From assembly GCF_013870515.1 (NCBI RefSeq), contig NZ_JACBXA010000010.1:1-58865 (forward strand): DNA of 58,865 nt, in the 5' to 3' direction. Source of the stretch: Streptomyces albidus (ex Kaewkla and Franco 2022) (GTDB lineage Bacteria; Actinomycetota; Actinomycetes; Streptomycetales; Streptomycetaceae). Shown one piece after another: positions 49,888-57,973 of the stretch; position 1 is the first letter of the stretch; every line of letters begins with the position of its first letter. Below the pieces are notes generated by a model. The model saw nothing but the letters and a program-made list of their open reading frames with translations. It was not told where the DNA came from and ran no database searches. A program made the position numbers and the translations under genes.

Positions 49888-51072
49888 ATGCCTGCATTCG
49901 ATGATCAACACACCGGTGCCCGTATTGCGGAGCAGCGGAAACTGGCCGGGCTCACGCAGCGCGGGCTCGCCGATCGGCTCCCCTACTCCTACAGCCTGCT
50001 GAGGCATGTGGAGACGGGCCACAAGAACGCCGCCCCAGACTTCGTGTCGGCCGTCGCGCGCGAACTGCGCATTGACGTCACCGCACTGACAGGACAGCCG
50101 TACGTGACCGAACTCCAGCAGGACCGGCTGGCCGAACTGATCCGGCCCATCCGTGAATCGCTCGACCTGTACGACCTGGGGGACAACCCCGACCTGGCCG
50201 TCCGCACAGACCGCGAACTGACGACCGCTGCTGATGAGTTGTGCCAGCAGGTGCGGGCTACGCATTTGAACGCCGCTGCCCGTACTCTCCCCCGTTTGAT
50301 CGCGGAGGTGACAACGGCCGCACACCGGGCCCCGTCGTCCGAGGTGTGGCGGGCACTGGGATCGACGTACCGCACCGCGCACGACGTCTCAACGAAGCTG
50401 GGATTCTTCGACCTCTCGACGATCGCCCTCGACCGCATGGCGTGGGCCGCTGACCGCGCCTCGGACCCGCTGCTCGCCGCCGTACGCCAGTACATGCGGG
50501 CGTTGGTGTACTTCCGCGAGGGTGAGCACACGATCGGCCTGCGCCTCATCGGCCGCGGGCACAGCATCGCCGCGCAGGCGGAGGAGAGCAGGGCGTCTCT
50601 GGCTGTGGCCGGGCAACTGCACCTTGGGGCAACGGTCATCGCCGCGCGAGCACGGGACACGGAGGCGGTGACGGCACATCTCGCCGAGGCCGAACGGCAC
50701 GCACAGCGTACGGGCGAGGCCGGCCATGTGCACTGGCTGTCATTCGGCCCGGCGAACGTGGCCGCGCACGAGGTGTCCGCAAACGTCGAACTCCGCCGAT
50801 ACGGGAAGGCGCTGGAGAAGGCCCGGAAGGTGCAACTGCCAGCGGACTGGGCGATGTCTCGGCGGGCGCACGTCTACATCGACCGGGCCCGCAGCGAGAT
50901 GGAGACAGGCCGTACGGACGCGGCAATCGGGTCGCTAGTCGAGGCTCGTCGCATGGCGCCGCAGCAGACCCGGTATCACCCGGGAGCGCGGGAGACCATC
51001 AAGGGTCTGGTGCATCAGCGGCGTCGCACGCCCGACACCTTGGACAACATGGCCGCTTGGATCGGCCTGTAA
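49888..51072 (+). CDS. XRE-family regulator with TPR-like C-terminal region
   Basis: A 394-residue protein. The N-terminal helix-turn-helix (IAEQRKLAGLTQRGLADRLPYSYSLLRHVETGHKNAAPDFV, in parts) is followed by a long all-helical region with TPR-like periodicity, including AVRQYMRALVYFREGEHTIGLRLI. ATG 49888 is chosen at the first residue before the HTH and is preceded by a GAGACAGG site; the frame is open far upstream but antisense to the flavoprotein. These regulators commonly sense small molecules or peptides and control adjacent genes, here presumably the small-protein/methyltransferase operon. Confidence 0.85.
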   Translation: MPAFDDQHTGARIAEQRKLAGLTQRGLADRLPYSYSLLRHVETGHKNAAPDFVSAVARELRIDVTALTGQPYVTELQQDRLAELIRPIRESLDLYDLGDNPDLAVRTDRELTTAADELCQQVRATHLNAAARTLPRLIAEVTTAAHRAPSSEVWRALGSTYRTAHDVSTKLGFFDLSTIALDRMAWAADRASDPLLAAVRQYMRALVYFREGEHTIGLRLIGRGHSIAAQAEESRASLAVAGQLHLGATVIAARARDTEAVTAHLAEAERHAQRTGEAGHVHWLSFGPANVAAHEVSANVELRRYGKALEKARKVQLPADWAMSRRAHVYIDRARSEMETGRTDAAIGSLVEARRMAPQQTRYHPGARETIKGLVHQRRRTPDTLDNMAAWIGL

Positions 51073-51162
51073 CACACGGAGTGTCACCGAAGAGTGACAC
51101 TTAGCGGCTTCCGTTCTCGTCACGCTGGCTTCAATCGACCAGCGAAGAGACCAGGAGCCGTT

Positions 51163-51567
51163 GTGAGTACCCCTCACCTTGCACGAGGCGCGCTGTGGGA
51201 CCCACCGGTCCGAGACGTCAAGCTGGTGCAGTGCGGCGTGGGCTGGAGTGCCGTGCGGGTGCCCGAGTCCGTCGCCGAGCTGGTCCTGTTCTTCCTCGGC
51301 GACAGCACAGGCGCGGTCATCCACGACCCGTTCACCCGCTGCGCGTACTGGCTCGTTCCCCTCGGCTCCGCCGACGGATGGGAACTGCCCGCCGTTCACG
51401 TCCTCGGCAAGTCCAGTTGGGTTGCGGTCCCGCCTGGCGATTGGGTGGGAGTGCCCGGCCTGCGGTGGGCCCGGTCCACCTCCGTCGGTCTCGTCACCGA
51501 TGCCGACCAGCTACGCGACGCTCTGGCGTCAGCGGTCGCCTGCACCAAGGCGGTGTCATCGCTGTGA
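51163..51567 (+). CDS. Hypothetical protein, first gene of methyltransferase operon
   Basis: A 134-residue alpha/beta protein containing paired motifs (VGWSAVRVPESVAELVLFFLG; WYLVPLGSADGWELPAVHVLG-like segment; GLRWARSTSVGLVTDADQLRDAL). Its neighbour is a distant paralog with the same layout (VRVSVVIGEAVMVRLG; FFADPGDGWELEMPGV; GPHWARVSHQLNTNTSRLLTAL). GTG 51163 follows CAGGAG. No family recognised. Confidence 0.7.
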   Translation: MSTPHLARGALWDPPVRDVKLVQCGVGWSAVRVPESVAELVLFFLGDSTGAVIHDPFTRCAYWLVPLGSADGWELPAVHVLGKSSWVAVPPGDWVGVPGLRWARSTSVGLVTDADQLRDALASAVACTKAVSSL

Positions 51568-51908
51568 CAGTGCCGGCAGCGCGAATGCGGCTCACGTTGG
51601 AGCGTGGCGGTGACCGGTGGGACGCCGTCCGCGTTTCCGTCGTCATCGGCGAGGCGGTCATGGTGCGGCTCGGCGCCGCCTGCGGCTCCGTCGTCTCCGA
51701 CGGCATGAGCATGTGGTTCTTCGCCGACCCTGGTGACGGGTGGGAGTTGGAGATGCCCGGCGTCATCGTGATCAATCGGTCCGGACACGTCCTCATGCCT
51801 GCCGAGGGCATCGTCTCCCTGCCCGGCCCGCACTGGGCACGCGTCTCTCACCAGCTGAACACCAACACATCCCGGCTGCTGACGGCGTTGAAGCGGGTGC
51901 TGTCGTGA
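51564..51908 (+). CDS. Hypothetical protein, paralogous to its upstream neighbour
   Basis: A 114-residue protein sharing the order of motifs with the preceding gene: a W-D-A-V-R-V segment, a G-D-G-W-E-L-E-M-P hairpin and a final P-H-W-A-R-V helix. GTG 51564 overlaps the upstream stop (GTGA) and the downstream start overlaps its own stop. The pair looks like an ancient tandem duplication, perhaps forming a heterodimer. Confidence 0.7.
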   Translation: MTVPAARMRLTLERGGDRWDAVRVSVVIGEAVMVRLGAACGSVVSDGMSMWFFADPGDGWELEMPGVIVINRSGHVLMPAEGIVSLPGPHWARVSHQLNTNTSRLLTALKRVLS

Positions 51909-52123
51909 GCGGGGCAGCTCCGGCTGTGTGCTGCCTGCATGAGGGCTGGGCAGAGGACACCGCCCTCATGCGCGCGGAGGACCACGGCAGCAGCTTCGGC
52001 AGCGAGCGACGCGGCTGCCTGCCCTGCGTGCTGCCCCTCGCCGAGCACCCACACGCCTCGCCCCGCCTGCGGGGGGAGATCCGCGCGCTGGTGGCACGCG
52101 ACGCAGAGAGGCGAGCGCCGTGA
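51905..52123 (+). CDS. Small Cys/His-containing hypothetical protein
   Basis: A 72-residue protein (VCCLHEGWAEDTALMRAEDHGSS; RRGCLPCVLPLAEHPH). Two Cys pairs (CC and CLPC) with nearby His suggest a metal site. GTG starts overlap at both ends (GTGA), placing it in the same translationally coupled chain. Confidence 0.62.
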   Translation: MSGAAPAVCCLHEGWAEDTALMRAEDHGSSFGSERRGCLPCVLPLAEHPHASPRLRGEIRALVARDAERRAP

Positions 52124-52212
52124 AGCAGAACCTCATGTTGCTGGGCATCTGGATAGCCGTTGCGGCGGTGCTGATCCCGCTGCTGTACGCGGCCAGCCCC
52201 TCACACCCATAG
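52120..52212 (+). CDS. 30-aa single-span membrane microprotein
   Basis: Thirty codons encode VKQNLMLLGIWIAVAAVLIP then LLYAASPSHP: one membrane helix. GTG 52120 overlaps the preceding stop codon, so translation by coupling is very likely. Confidence 0.58.
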   Translation: MKQNLMLLGIWIAVAAVLIPLLYAASPSHP

Positions 52213-52268
52213 ACCCCTCCCCGGGGTGCCGCTCATCCCCCGGGGAGGACGAACCAACGGAGGAACCC

Positions 52269-52376
52269 ATGTCAGCGCCTCGGCACTGCGGGCAACCCAT
52301 GAAGCGCGTACCCGTTGACGGCGGCGGCGTCCTCTACAAGTGCCAAAAGTGCCCACGCATCAGCGCCGGGAAGTGA
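52269..52376 (+). CDS. 35-aa zinc-ribbon-like microprotein
   Basis: MSAPRHCGQPMKRVPVDGGG then VLYKCQKCPRISAGK: the HCGxPM and CxxC halves give the pattern of a minimal zinc ribbon. A GGAGG site lies 6 bases before ATG 52269. Similar short zinc-ribbon proteins occur widely in Streptomyces; role unknown. Confidence 0.6.
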   Translation: MSAPRHCGQPMKRVPVDGGGVLYKCQKCPRISAGK

Positions 52377-52459
52377 GCCGGCCCCAAGTCCCCTGCCTCA
52401 CTGGGTCGATGGCGACCCGGCCGGGCAGGTAAGAAAGCGCCAACCAACTGGGAGGAAGC

Positions 52460-52576
52460 ATGACCACCGGCACGAACGCCGCAGACAGCGGCAAGCACGG
52501 GAGCGGCCCGTCCGACACGCCGTGGGAGCCGCCGCCCGAGCCGCCATCCCCCGACGGCGACGGCCCCAACGCCTGA
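52460..52576 (+). CDS. 38-aa acidic Pro-rich peptide, candidate modified-peptide precursor
   Basis: Thirty-eight codons starting MTTGTNAADSGKHGSG and ending WEPPPEPP, SPDGDGPNA. It has a very good ribosome site (GGGAGGAAG) and its stop codon lies one base before the methyltransferase start, so the two are co-translated. The C-terminal DGDG/N motif is the kind of Asp-Gly site on which PCMT-like enzymes act. That it is the methyltransferase substrate is inference from position and composition. Confidence 0.55.
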   Translation: MTTGTNAADSGKHGSGPSDTPWEPPPEPPSPDGDGPNA

Positions 52577-52577
52577 T

Positions 52578-53690
52578 ATGACCAGCACAGCCCAGGATCA
52601 CCCGGGGCACGCCGCGCTCGTCCGCCTGCTGGGCGGGCGCGGCCTCCTGACCCCGGAGTGGCGAAGAGCGTGGGAAGCGGTGCCGCGCGAGGACTTCGTC
52701 CCGCCGACGATTTGGCGGCAGGGTCCGCAGACGTGCACGCCGGTCCGGTACAGCTCGGATCGGCAAGCGCTGATCTACAGCGACCGGCCCGTGGTGACGC
52801 AGGTTGATGACGGGCGCGATGGCGGGCCCGGCATCGCAACGTCGTCCAACAGCATGCCGTCGATGGTCGCGAAGATGCTCGGCCTGCTCGACGTGCGCGA
52901 CGATAACCGCGTGTTGGAGATCGGCACCGCCACCGGGTACGTGTCGGCGCTGCTGTGCGAACGCCTCAGCGACGAGCAGGTGTTCACGATCGAGGTAGAC
53001 CCGACCCTGGCCACGCTGGCGCGTACGGCCCTGGACGCAGCCGGGTACGCACCCACGGTGATCTGCGGCGACGGCGAACAGGGATGGCCGGACGCTGCTC
53101 CGTACGACCGGCTGATTTCGACGTGCGCGCTGCGGCACGTGCCCTGGCCACTGGTGCAGCAGGTCAAGCCGGGCGGCGTCATCGTCGCGCCCATGGTCAG
53201 GGACTTTTGGTCGGGCGCCGTGGTGCAGCTGATCGTGCAGGACGACGGAACAGCGGCAGGGTTCTTCCGGGGCGGGGCCTCCTACATGCCGATGCGGTCC
53301 CACCGACTACCGCCCACCGCCGACGTCGACCAGGACACGGCGCGAAGCTCGACGAGCGACCTAGACCCACGACAGCTGTTGACGCTGGGCTTCGCCATGT
53401 ACGGCGGGGCGCGGCTCCCGGACGTCAAAGTTGTCCACGCCCAGGGCGAGAACGACGACACCGTGCGCGTGTGGCTGATGGACCGTGACGGGTCTGCGGC
53501 CATCGCCGATGTGGGCAAGCCCGTCACCGAGTTCGGATCGCGCGATCTATGGACCGAGGTGGAGGCGGCGTACGCCGAATACGTCGACCTCGGACGGCCC
53601 GACGCGGATGAGTTCGGCCTGATGGTCGATCCGAAGGGGCAGGCCGTATGGCTGCACTCCCCTGATGCGGTGATTACTTCCGTCCGGTGA
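52578..53690 (+). CDS. PCMT-like O-methyltransferase resembling ATP-grasp RiPP-associated methyltransferases
   Basis: A 370-residue SAM methyltransferase of the protein-L-isoaspartate methyltransferase type. The region YSDRPVVTQVDDGRDGGPGIATSSNSMPSMVAKM (seen in parts) is characteristic of the PCMT homologues that accompany ATP-grasp peptide maturases; SAM motif I is VLEIGTATGYVSALL. The C-terminal 150 residues are an extra domain absent from housekeeping PCMT. No ATP-grasp ligase is present. It is coupled to the 38-aa peptide upstream. Likely methylates Asp in a peptide, possibly leading to aspartimide; function inferred from family. Confidence 0.85.
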   Translation: MTSTAQDHPGHAALVRLLGGRGLLTPEWRRAWEAVPREDFVPPTIWRQGPQTCTPVRYSSDRQALIYSDRPVVTQVDDGRDGGPGIATSSNSMPSMVAKMLGLLDVRDDNRVLEIGTATGYVSALLCERLSDEQVFTIEVDPTLATLARTALDAAGYAPTVICGDGEQGWPDAAPYDRLISTCALRHVPWPLVQQVKPGGVIVAPMVRDFWSGAVVQLIVQDDGTAAGFFRGGASYMPMRSHRLPPTADVDQDTARSSTSDLDPRQLLTLGFAMYGGARLPDVKVVHAQGENDDTVRVWLMDRDGSAAIADVGKPVTEFGSRDLWTEVEAAYAEYVDLGRPDADEFGLMVDPKGQAVWLHSPDAVITSVR

Positions 53691-53740
53691 GACCAGTCCG
53701 GCCGCCTGACCGTAAGGTCCTCAGCCCGCTAACCAGAGGT

Positions 53741-53775
53741 GAGTTCCGCCCGGTGACAGATGCCGGGCGGAACTC
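53741..53775 (+). terminator. Terminator after methyltransferase
   Basis: A perfect 13-bp stem (53741-53753 with 53763-53775) with a 9-nt loop; it ends the operon and marks the border to core genes. Confidence 0.85.
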
Positions 53776-53806
53776 TTTGCGTGAGAGCACCAGACATCAC
53801 CCGAGG

Positions 53807-54241
53807 TCAAGCGGCTACGTCCAAGCTGAACTTAATGACAGGTCCATCCACTGTCCCGTTGCCCGCCGGATCGCGCAGGAACATCGTCCACTGCTCCCCC
53901 GGCTGCCCCTCGAATCGCAGGTACGGCTCGATGACGAACTCCGTGCCGGCGGCCCGCAGCCGGCCGGCCAGTTCATGGAACCCGGGGACGGTGAGGAGCA
54001 GCCCGAAGTGCGGGACGGGCACGTCGTGGCCGTCGACGGGGTTGTGCGCACCGCCCCCGCTGTGACCGGGTGCGAGATGGGTGACGAACTGGTGGCCGTG
54101 GAGATTCCAGTCGGTCCAGCTCTCCGCGCTGCGGCCCTGCTCCAGGCCCAGCACCTCTCCGTAGAAGTGGCGCGCGGCGTCCAAGTCGTCGACGGGCACG
54201 GCCAGATGGAACCGGGGGACGGGAGAGCCGGGGGTGCTCAT
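53807..54241 (-). CDS. VOC-family (glyoxalase/bleomycin-resistance fold) protein
   Basis: A 144-residue protein with the two beta-alpha-beta-beta-beta modules of the vicinal oxygen chelate fold: FHLAVPVDDLDAARHFYGEVLGLEQG at the start (conserved D-x-x-x-A-x-x-F-Y) and FLRDPAGN near the end with the metal-type residues. Probably a metal-dependent lyase or dioxygenase-like enzyme. ATG 54241 is chosen. Confidence 0.87.
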   Translation of the reverse strand: MSTPGSPVPRFHLAVPVDDLDAARHFYGEVLGLEQGRSAESWTDWNLHGHQFVTHLAPGHSGGGAHNPVDGHDVPVPHFGLLLTVPGFHELAGRLRAAGTEFVIEPYLRFEGQPGEQWTMFLRDPAGNGTVDGPVIKFSLDVAA

Positions 54242-54482
54242 GCTGCTCACAGCCTTTCTGACGGTGTCTGACGGATGTCTGACGGGTGCCCCCGAAGGGG
54301 AGGGGAGAAGTGGGCGGAGGGACCGCGACCGGTTGTACATGACGCTCCGGCCGCGGCTGCCGCCCGTAGGGGCGCGGAGCACGTTCGGGTGAACCGTCCT
54401 CGTACCCGTCCGTCAGTCTGCGGGTGACGCATACCGTGCCGAGCGTGGTGAAATCCCCGCATCGCACGCACTGAGGAATCGC

Positions 54483-55151
54483 ATGCCGCTCACGTCCAAG
54501 AGCCTCCCCGAGTACTGGGACACGTACAAGCCGCACAAGGGCAAGGGCAAGCCCCCGCCACCGCCGGTCGACTCCTTCGAATGGACTCAGCACCCCGCGC
54601 ACGGCCCCGGCGAACGATTCCTGGGCCGGCCCCGCACCGCTCTCGAACTGGGCTGCGCCGAGGGCAAGGAGGCCGTCTACCTCGCCCGCAGCGGCGTCGA
54701 GGTGACCGCGCTCGACCTCTCGCCCGCGCAGATCGCCCGAGCCCGCCTGTGGTGGGAGGGCACTCCCGGCGTCTCGTTCGTGAACGCGGAGGCCTGCGAC
54801 TTCCTGGCGAACACGCCCTCCACTTTCGACGCGGTCTTCTCCAGATGGGGTGCGGTCTGGTTCACCGACCCCGCGGACCTCGTCCCGCTGGTGCGTCAAC
54901 GGCTCAACCCCGGCGGGGTCTTCGCCGTCTCACAGGCGGAGCCGATCGAGGGCTTCTACGGCCCGCAGGCGATGTACGGCAACGGGCTCAGCGGCCGGAG
55001 GCTCACGGTGCTGCGCTGGTCCTACTCCCCCGAGATGTGGAGCGACGTGCTCGGGAGCAACGGCTTCGTGGACGTCGACGCCCACATCCTCCCCGCGCCG
55101 GACCCGGAGAACGTCGGCACGCTGATGGTGCGTGCGCACGTGCCGAAGTAG
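54483..55151 (+). CDS. Class I SAM-dependent methyltransferase
   Basis: A 222-residue enzyme. SAM motif I ALELGCAEGKEAVYLA, motif II VTALDLSPAQI, acidic loop VNAEACDFLA, and motif IV-like FDAVFSRWGAVWF. Small-molecule methyltransferase, substrate unknown. ATG 54483 follows GAGGAATCGC. It stands alone between divergent VOC and downstream PhoX genes. Confidence 0.9.
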   Translation: MPLTSKSLPEYWDTYKPHKGKGKPPPPPVDSFEWTQHPAHGPGERFLGRPRTALELGCAEGKEAVYLARSGVEVTALDLSPAQIARARLWWEGTPGVSFVNAEACDFLANTPSTFDAVFSRWGAVWFTDPADLVPLVRQRLNPGGVFAVSQAEPIEGFYGPQAMYGNGLSGRRLTVLRWSYSPEMWSDVLGSNGFVDVDAHILPAPDPENVGTLMVRAHVPK

Positions 55152-55243
55152 GACGGGTTCACCCCCGGTTCACTCCACGGTCGCCCCCTGGCGGATCGAC
55201 GCCCATAGCGTCCTCGCAGGAATGCTGAGACCCGGAGGGGACC

Positions 55244-57322
55244 ATGCGCAAGCTGTTGCCGATACTCGGCTCGCACCCGGGCGGAAGGTCGGCCATGACG
55301 TGCCGCTACCGCTGCGGGGACGCCTGCTTCCACGAGGCGCCCAACACCAGCGGCAACGAGTACGCGGGTGACATCATCGCCGGCGCCCTCTCGCGCCGGA
55401 CGATGCTGCGGGCGGGGGCCGTTGCCGGAGTCGTGGCGGTCGCCGGCACGGGGGCGTGCAGCGGTGACAGCGCCGGTGCGGTGACGGCGGGCGCCGGCTC
55501 CGCCAAGGGCAAGCCCGCCAAGGGCCTGCGGTTCACGCCCGTCGAGCCGAACACGGCGGACAAGGTCACCGTTCCCGAGGGCTACAAGCAGAACGTCGTG
55601 ATCCGCTGGGGAGAGCCGATCCTGCGCGGCGCCCCCGCCTTCGACCCGAAGAAGCAGACGGCGAAGGCCCAGGAAGGGCAGTTCGGATACAACAACGACT
55701 TCCTCTCGCTGCTTCCGCTCGACGGTGGGGACGGTGAACGCGGCGGCGCACGGCGCCAGTTGCTGGTCGCCAATCACGAGTACACCGACGAGGTGCTGAT
55801 GTTCGCGGGCTACGACGCGGACGACCCCACCCGCGAGCAGGCCGAGATCGGCTGGGCCGCGCACGGGCTCTCCGTCGTCGTGGTCGAGGGGGAGAGCAAG
55901 TCGGGCGCTCTGAAGGCCGTGCCGCGCCACCGGCTCAACCGCCGGGTCACCGCGACCACGCCGTTCGAGGTCACCGGCCCCGCGGCGGGCAGCCGATGGC
56001 TGCGCACCTCCGCCGATCCGGAGGGCCGCACCGTCCTGGGGACGCTCAACAACTGCGCCGGCGGGACGACCCCGTGGGGCACGACGCTGCACGGCGAGGA
56101 GAACGTCGACCAGTACTTCGCCAACACCGAGAAGGTGAAGGACGAGAAGCACCGCAAGCGGCTCGAACGCTACGCGCTCAAGGGCACCGACACCGAGCGC
56201 AAGTGGGAGCGCTTCGACGACCGCTTCGACGTCCTCAAGGAGCCCTACGAGCCGCACCGGTTCGGCTGGGTCGTCGAACTCGACCCGTACGACCCGGACT
56301 CCGCGCCCCGCAAGCGCACCGCGCTGGGCCGCTTCAAGCACGAGGCCGCGCAGCCCCGTCTCACGCGCGACGGCCACGCCGTGGTCTACATGGGCGACGA
56401 CGAACGCTTCGAGTACCTCTACAAGTTCGTGTCCTCGAAGCGGATGCGGCGCGGCGAGAGCCGTGCGGATCACGAGCACAACCTGACGCTGCTGGACGAG
56501 GGCACGCTCTACGTGGCCAAGCTGACCGGCGACAGCCCGGCGGACGAGATCGACGGTTCGGGTGAACTCCCCTCCGACGACAAGGAGTTCGACGGCCGCG
56601 GCAAGTGGATCCCGCTGGCCACGGGCGACCGTTCGCACGTGGAGGGCATGACGGCGGACGAGGTCTACGTCTTCACGCGGGTCGCCGGTGACAAGGTCGG
56701 CGCCACGAAGATGGACCGCCCGGAGGACGTCGAGGCGAGCCCGCGCACCGGGCGCGTCTACGCGGCCCTCACCAACAACACCGACCGCGGCGCCTCCGGC
56801 AAGGCGGGCCCGGACGAGGCCAACCCGCGCAAGGGCAACAAGCACGGCCAGGTGCTGGAGTTCGCCGAGAAGGACGACGACCCGGCCGCGCGCCGTTTCA
56901 CCTGGCGGCTCTTCCTCGTGTGCGGCGACCCCGACGACCCGGACACGTACTTCGGTGGTTTCCCCAAGGACCAGGTCAGCCCGATCTCCTGCCCGGACAA
57001 CGTGACCTTCGACGCGTACGGGAATCTGTGGCTCTCCACCGACGGCAACGAACTCGGCTCGCACGACGGCCTGTTCGGCGTGGCGACGACCGGGCCGAGG
57101 CGCGGCGAGGTGCGCCAGTTCCTGACGGTGCCGACCGGGGCCGAGACCTGCGGGCCGATCGTCCAGGAGCGTCGCGTGCTGGTCTCCGTGCAGCACCCGG
57201 GTGAGGTGGACGGGGCGACCGTGGAGGAGCCCGCCTCCCAGTGGCCGGACGGGCCGGACGAGTACGTGAGGCCCTCGGTCGTCAGCGTCTGGCGTGCGGA
57301 CGGCGGCAACATCGGCGTCTAG
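55244..57322 (+). CDS. PhoX-family (DUF839) secreted phosphatase
   Basis: A 692-residue protein. A Tat-type signal SRRTMLRAGAVAGVVAVAG follows about 48 residues, ending in a Gly-Thr-Gly-Ala-Cys that could also serve as a lipobox. The catalytic propeller carries the PhoX signature NCAGGTTPWGTTLHGEEN, the Asp/Glu cluster VVELDPYDPDSAPRKRTALGRF and SCPDNVTFDAYGNLWLSTDG. PhoX uses Ca/Fe to hydrolyse phosphomonoesters and is often phosphate-regulated. GGAGGGGA lies before ATG 55244. Confidence 0.92.
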   Translation: MRKLLPILGSHPGGRSAMTCRYRCGDACFHEAPNTSGNEYAGDIIAGALSRRTMLRAGAVAGVVAVAGTGACSGDSAGAVTAGAGSAKGKPAKGLRFTPVEPNTADKVTVPEGYKQNVVIRWGEPILRGAPAFDPKKQTAKAQEGQFGYNNDFLSLLPLDGGDGERGGARRQLLVANHEYTDEVLMFAGYDADDPTREQAEIGWAAHGLSVVVVEGESKSGALKAVPRHRLNRRVTATTPFEVTGPAAGSRWLRTSADPEGRTVLGTLNNCAGGTTPWGTTLHGEENVDQYFANTEKVKDEKHRKRLERYALKGTDTERKWERFDDRFDVLKEPYEPHRFGWVVELDPYDPDSAPRKRTALGRFKHEAAQPRLTRDGHAVVYMGDDERFEYLYKFVSSKRMRRGESRADHEHNLTLLDEGTLYVAKLTGDSPADEIDGSGELPSDDKEFDGRGKWIPLATGDRSHVEGMTADEVYVFTRVAGDKVGATKMDRPEDVEASPRTGRVYAALTNNTDRGASGKAGPDEANPRKGNKHGQVLEFAEKDDDPAARRFTWRLFLVCGDPDDPDTYFGGFPKDQVSPISCPDNVTFDAYGNLWLSTDGNELGSHDGLFGVATTGPRRGEVRQFLTVPTGAETCGPIVQERRVLVSVQHPGEVDGATVEEPASQWPDGPDEYVRPSVVSVWRADGGNIGV

Positions 57323-57331
57323 GGGGTGTCC

Positions 57332-57376
57332 GCGAAGCAGTGCCGCCCGCCTCCCAGGCGGGCGGCACTGCTTCGC
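57332..57376 (+). terminator. Terminator after phoX
   Basis: A perfect 21-bp stem (57332-57352 with 57356-57376) around a CCC loop starts ten bases after the stop codon. Confidence 0.92.
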
Positions 57377-57510
57377 CCGTGCGGACCCGCTCCGGCCTTC
57401 GCCCCGGCATCCCGAGGCACCCCGGCGTACCCTGTCGCGCGGTCCGGATCCGCCTGTGATCGACTGGGCGGGCCCGGACCCGTACTGACTGCGGAGGGGA
57501 GCGGAGCTGA

Positions 57511-57831
57511 ATGGGCCTCGCCTGGGTGGTTCTGGTCGTCTCGGGGGTGCTGGAGACGGTGTGGGCCGGAGCCCTCGAAGCCTCCGGCAACTTCCACAAG
57601 TTGTGGCCGTCGGTGCTCTTCCTCGGTTCGCTGGCGCTCAGCATGACGGGCCTGTCGTACGCGGTGACGACCATCCCGCTCGGCACCGCCTACGGCGTCT
57701 GGGTGGGGATCGGCGCCCTCGGCACCGCCGTGTACGGCATGGTCGTGCTCGGCGACCCCGTCACCATGGCCCGTCTGCTGTGCCTGCTGCTGATCGTCGG
57801 CGGGGTCGTCGGGCTCAAGTTCCTCCACTGA
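57511..57831 (+). CDS. SMR-family exporter (Gdx/SugE-like)
   Basis: A 106-residue four-helix membrane protein of the small multidrug resistance family. The essential membrane Glu is in VVSGVLETVWAGAL and the Gdx-type segment TAYGVWVGIGALGTAVYG is complete. Gdx members export guanidinium in exchange for protons. GGAGGGGAGCGGAG precedes ATG 57511. No guanidine riboswitch could be confirmed upstream. Confidence 0.9.
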   Translation: MGLAWVVLVVSGVLETVWAGALEASGNFHKLWPSVLFLGSLALSMTGLSYAVTTIPLGTAYGVWVGIGALGTAVYGMVVLGDPVTMARLLCLLLIVGGVVGLKFLH

Positions 57832-57973
57832 GGCGCCGATACACGCGACTGCTCTGTCCGCCGCAACGCGGAGCTCTGCGGATGCAGCGCCCGGACCCCC
57901 GTGCCAGCCTTCTCCCACGGAGGTCCGCTTCGTCGTAGGCCCCCGGAGGTGCCGACCCGGCGAGTGAGGGCGA

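Noticed and set aside
52460..53690. FxLD lanthipeptide system
   Set aside because: The methyltransferase type is reminiscent, but the peptide has no F-x-L-D leader and no Cys, and there are no split LanB genes.
57377..57510. Guanidine (ykkC-type) riboswitch before the SMR gene
   Set aside because: The leader is GC-rich and structured, but I could not match the conserved ACGR loops or the guanidine-III pseudoknot pattern.
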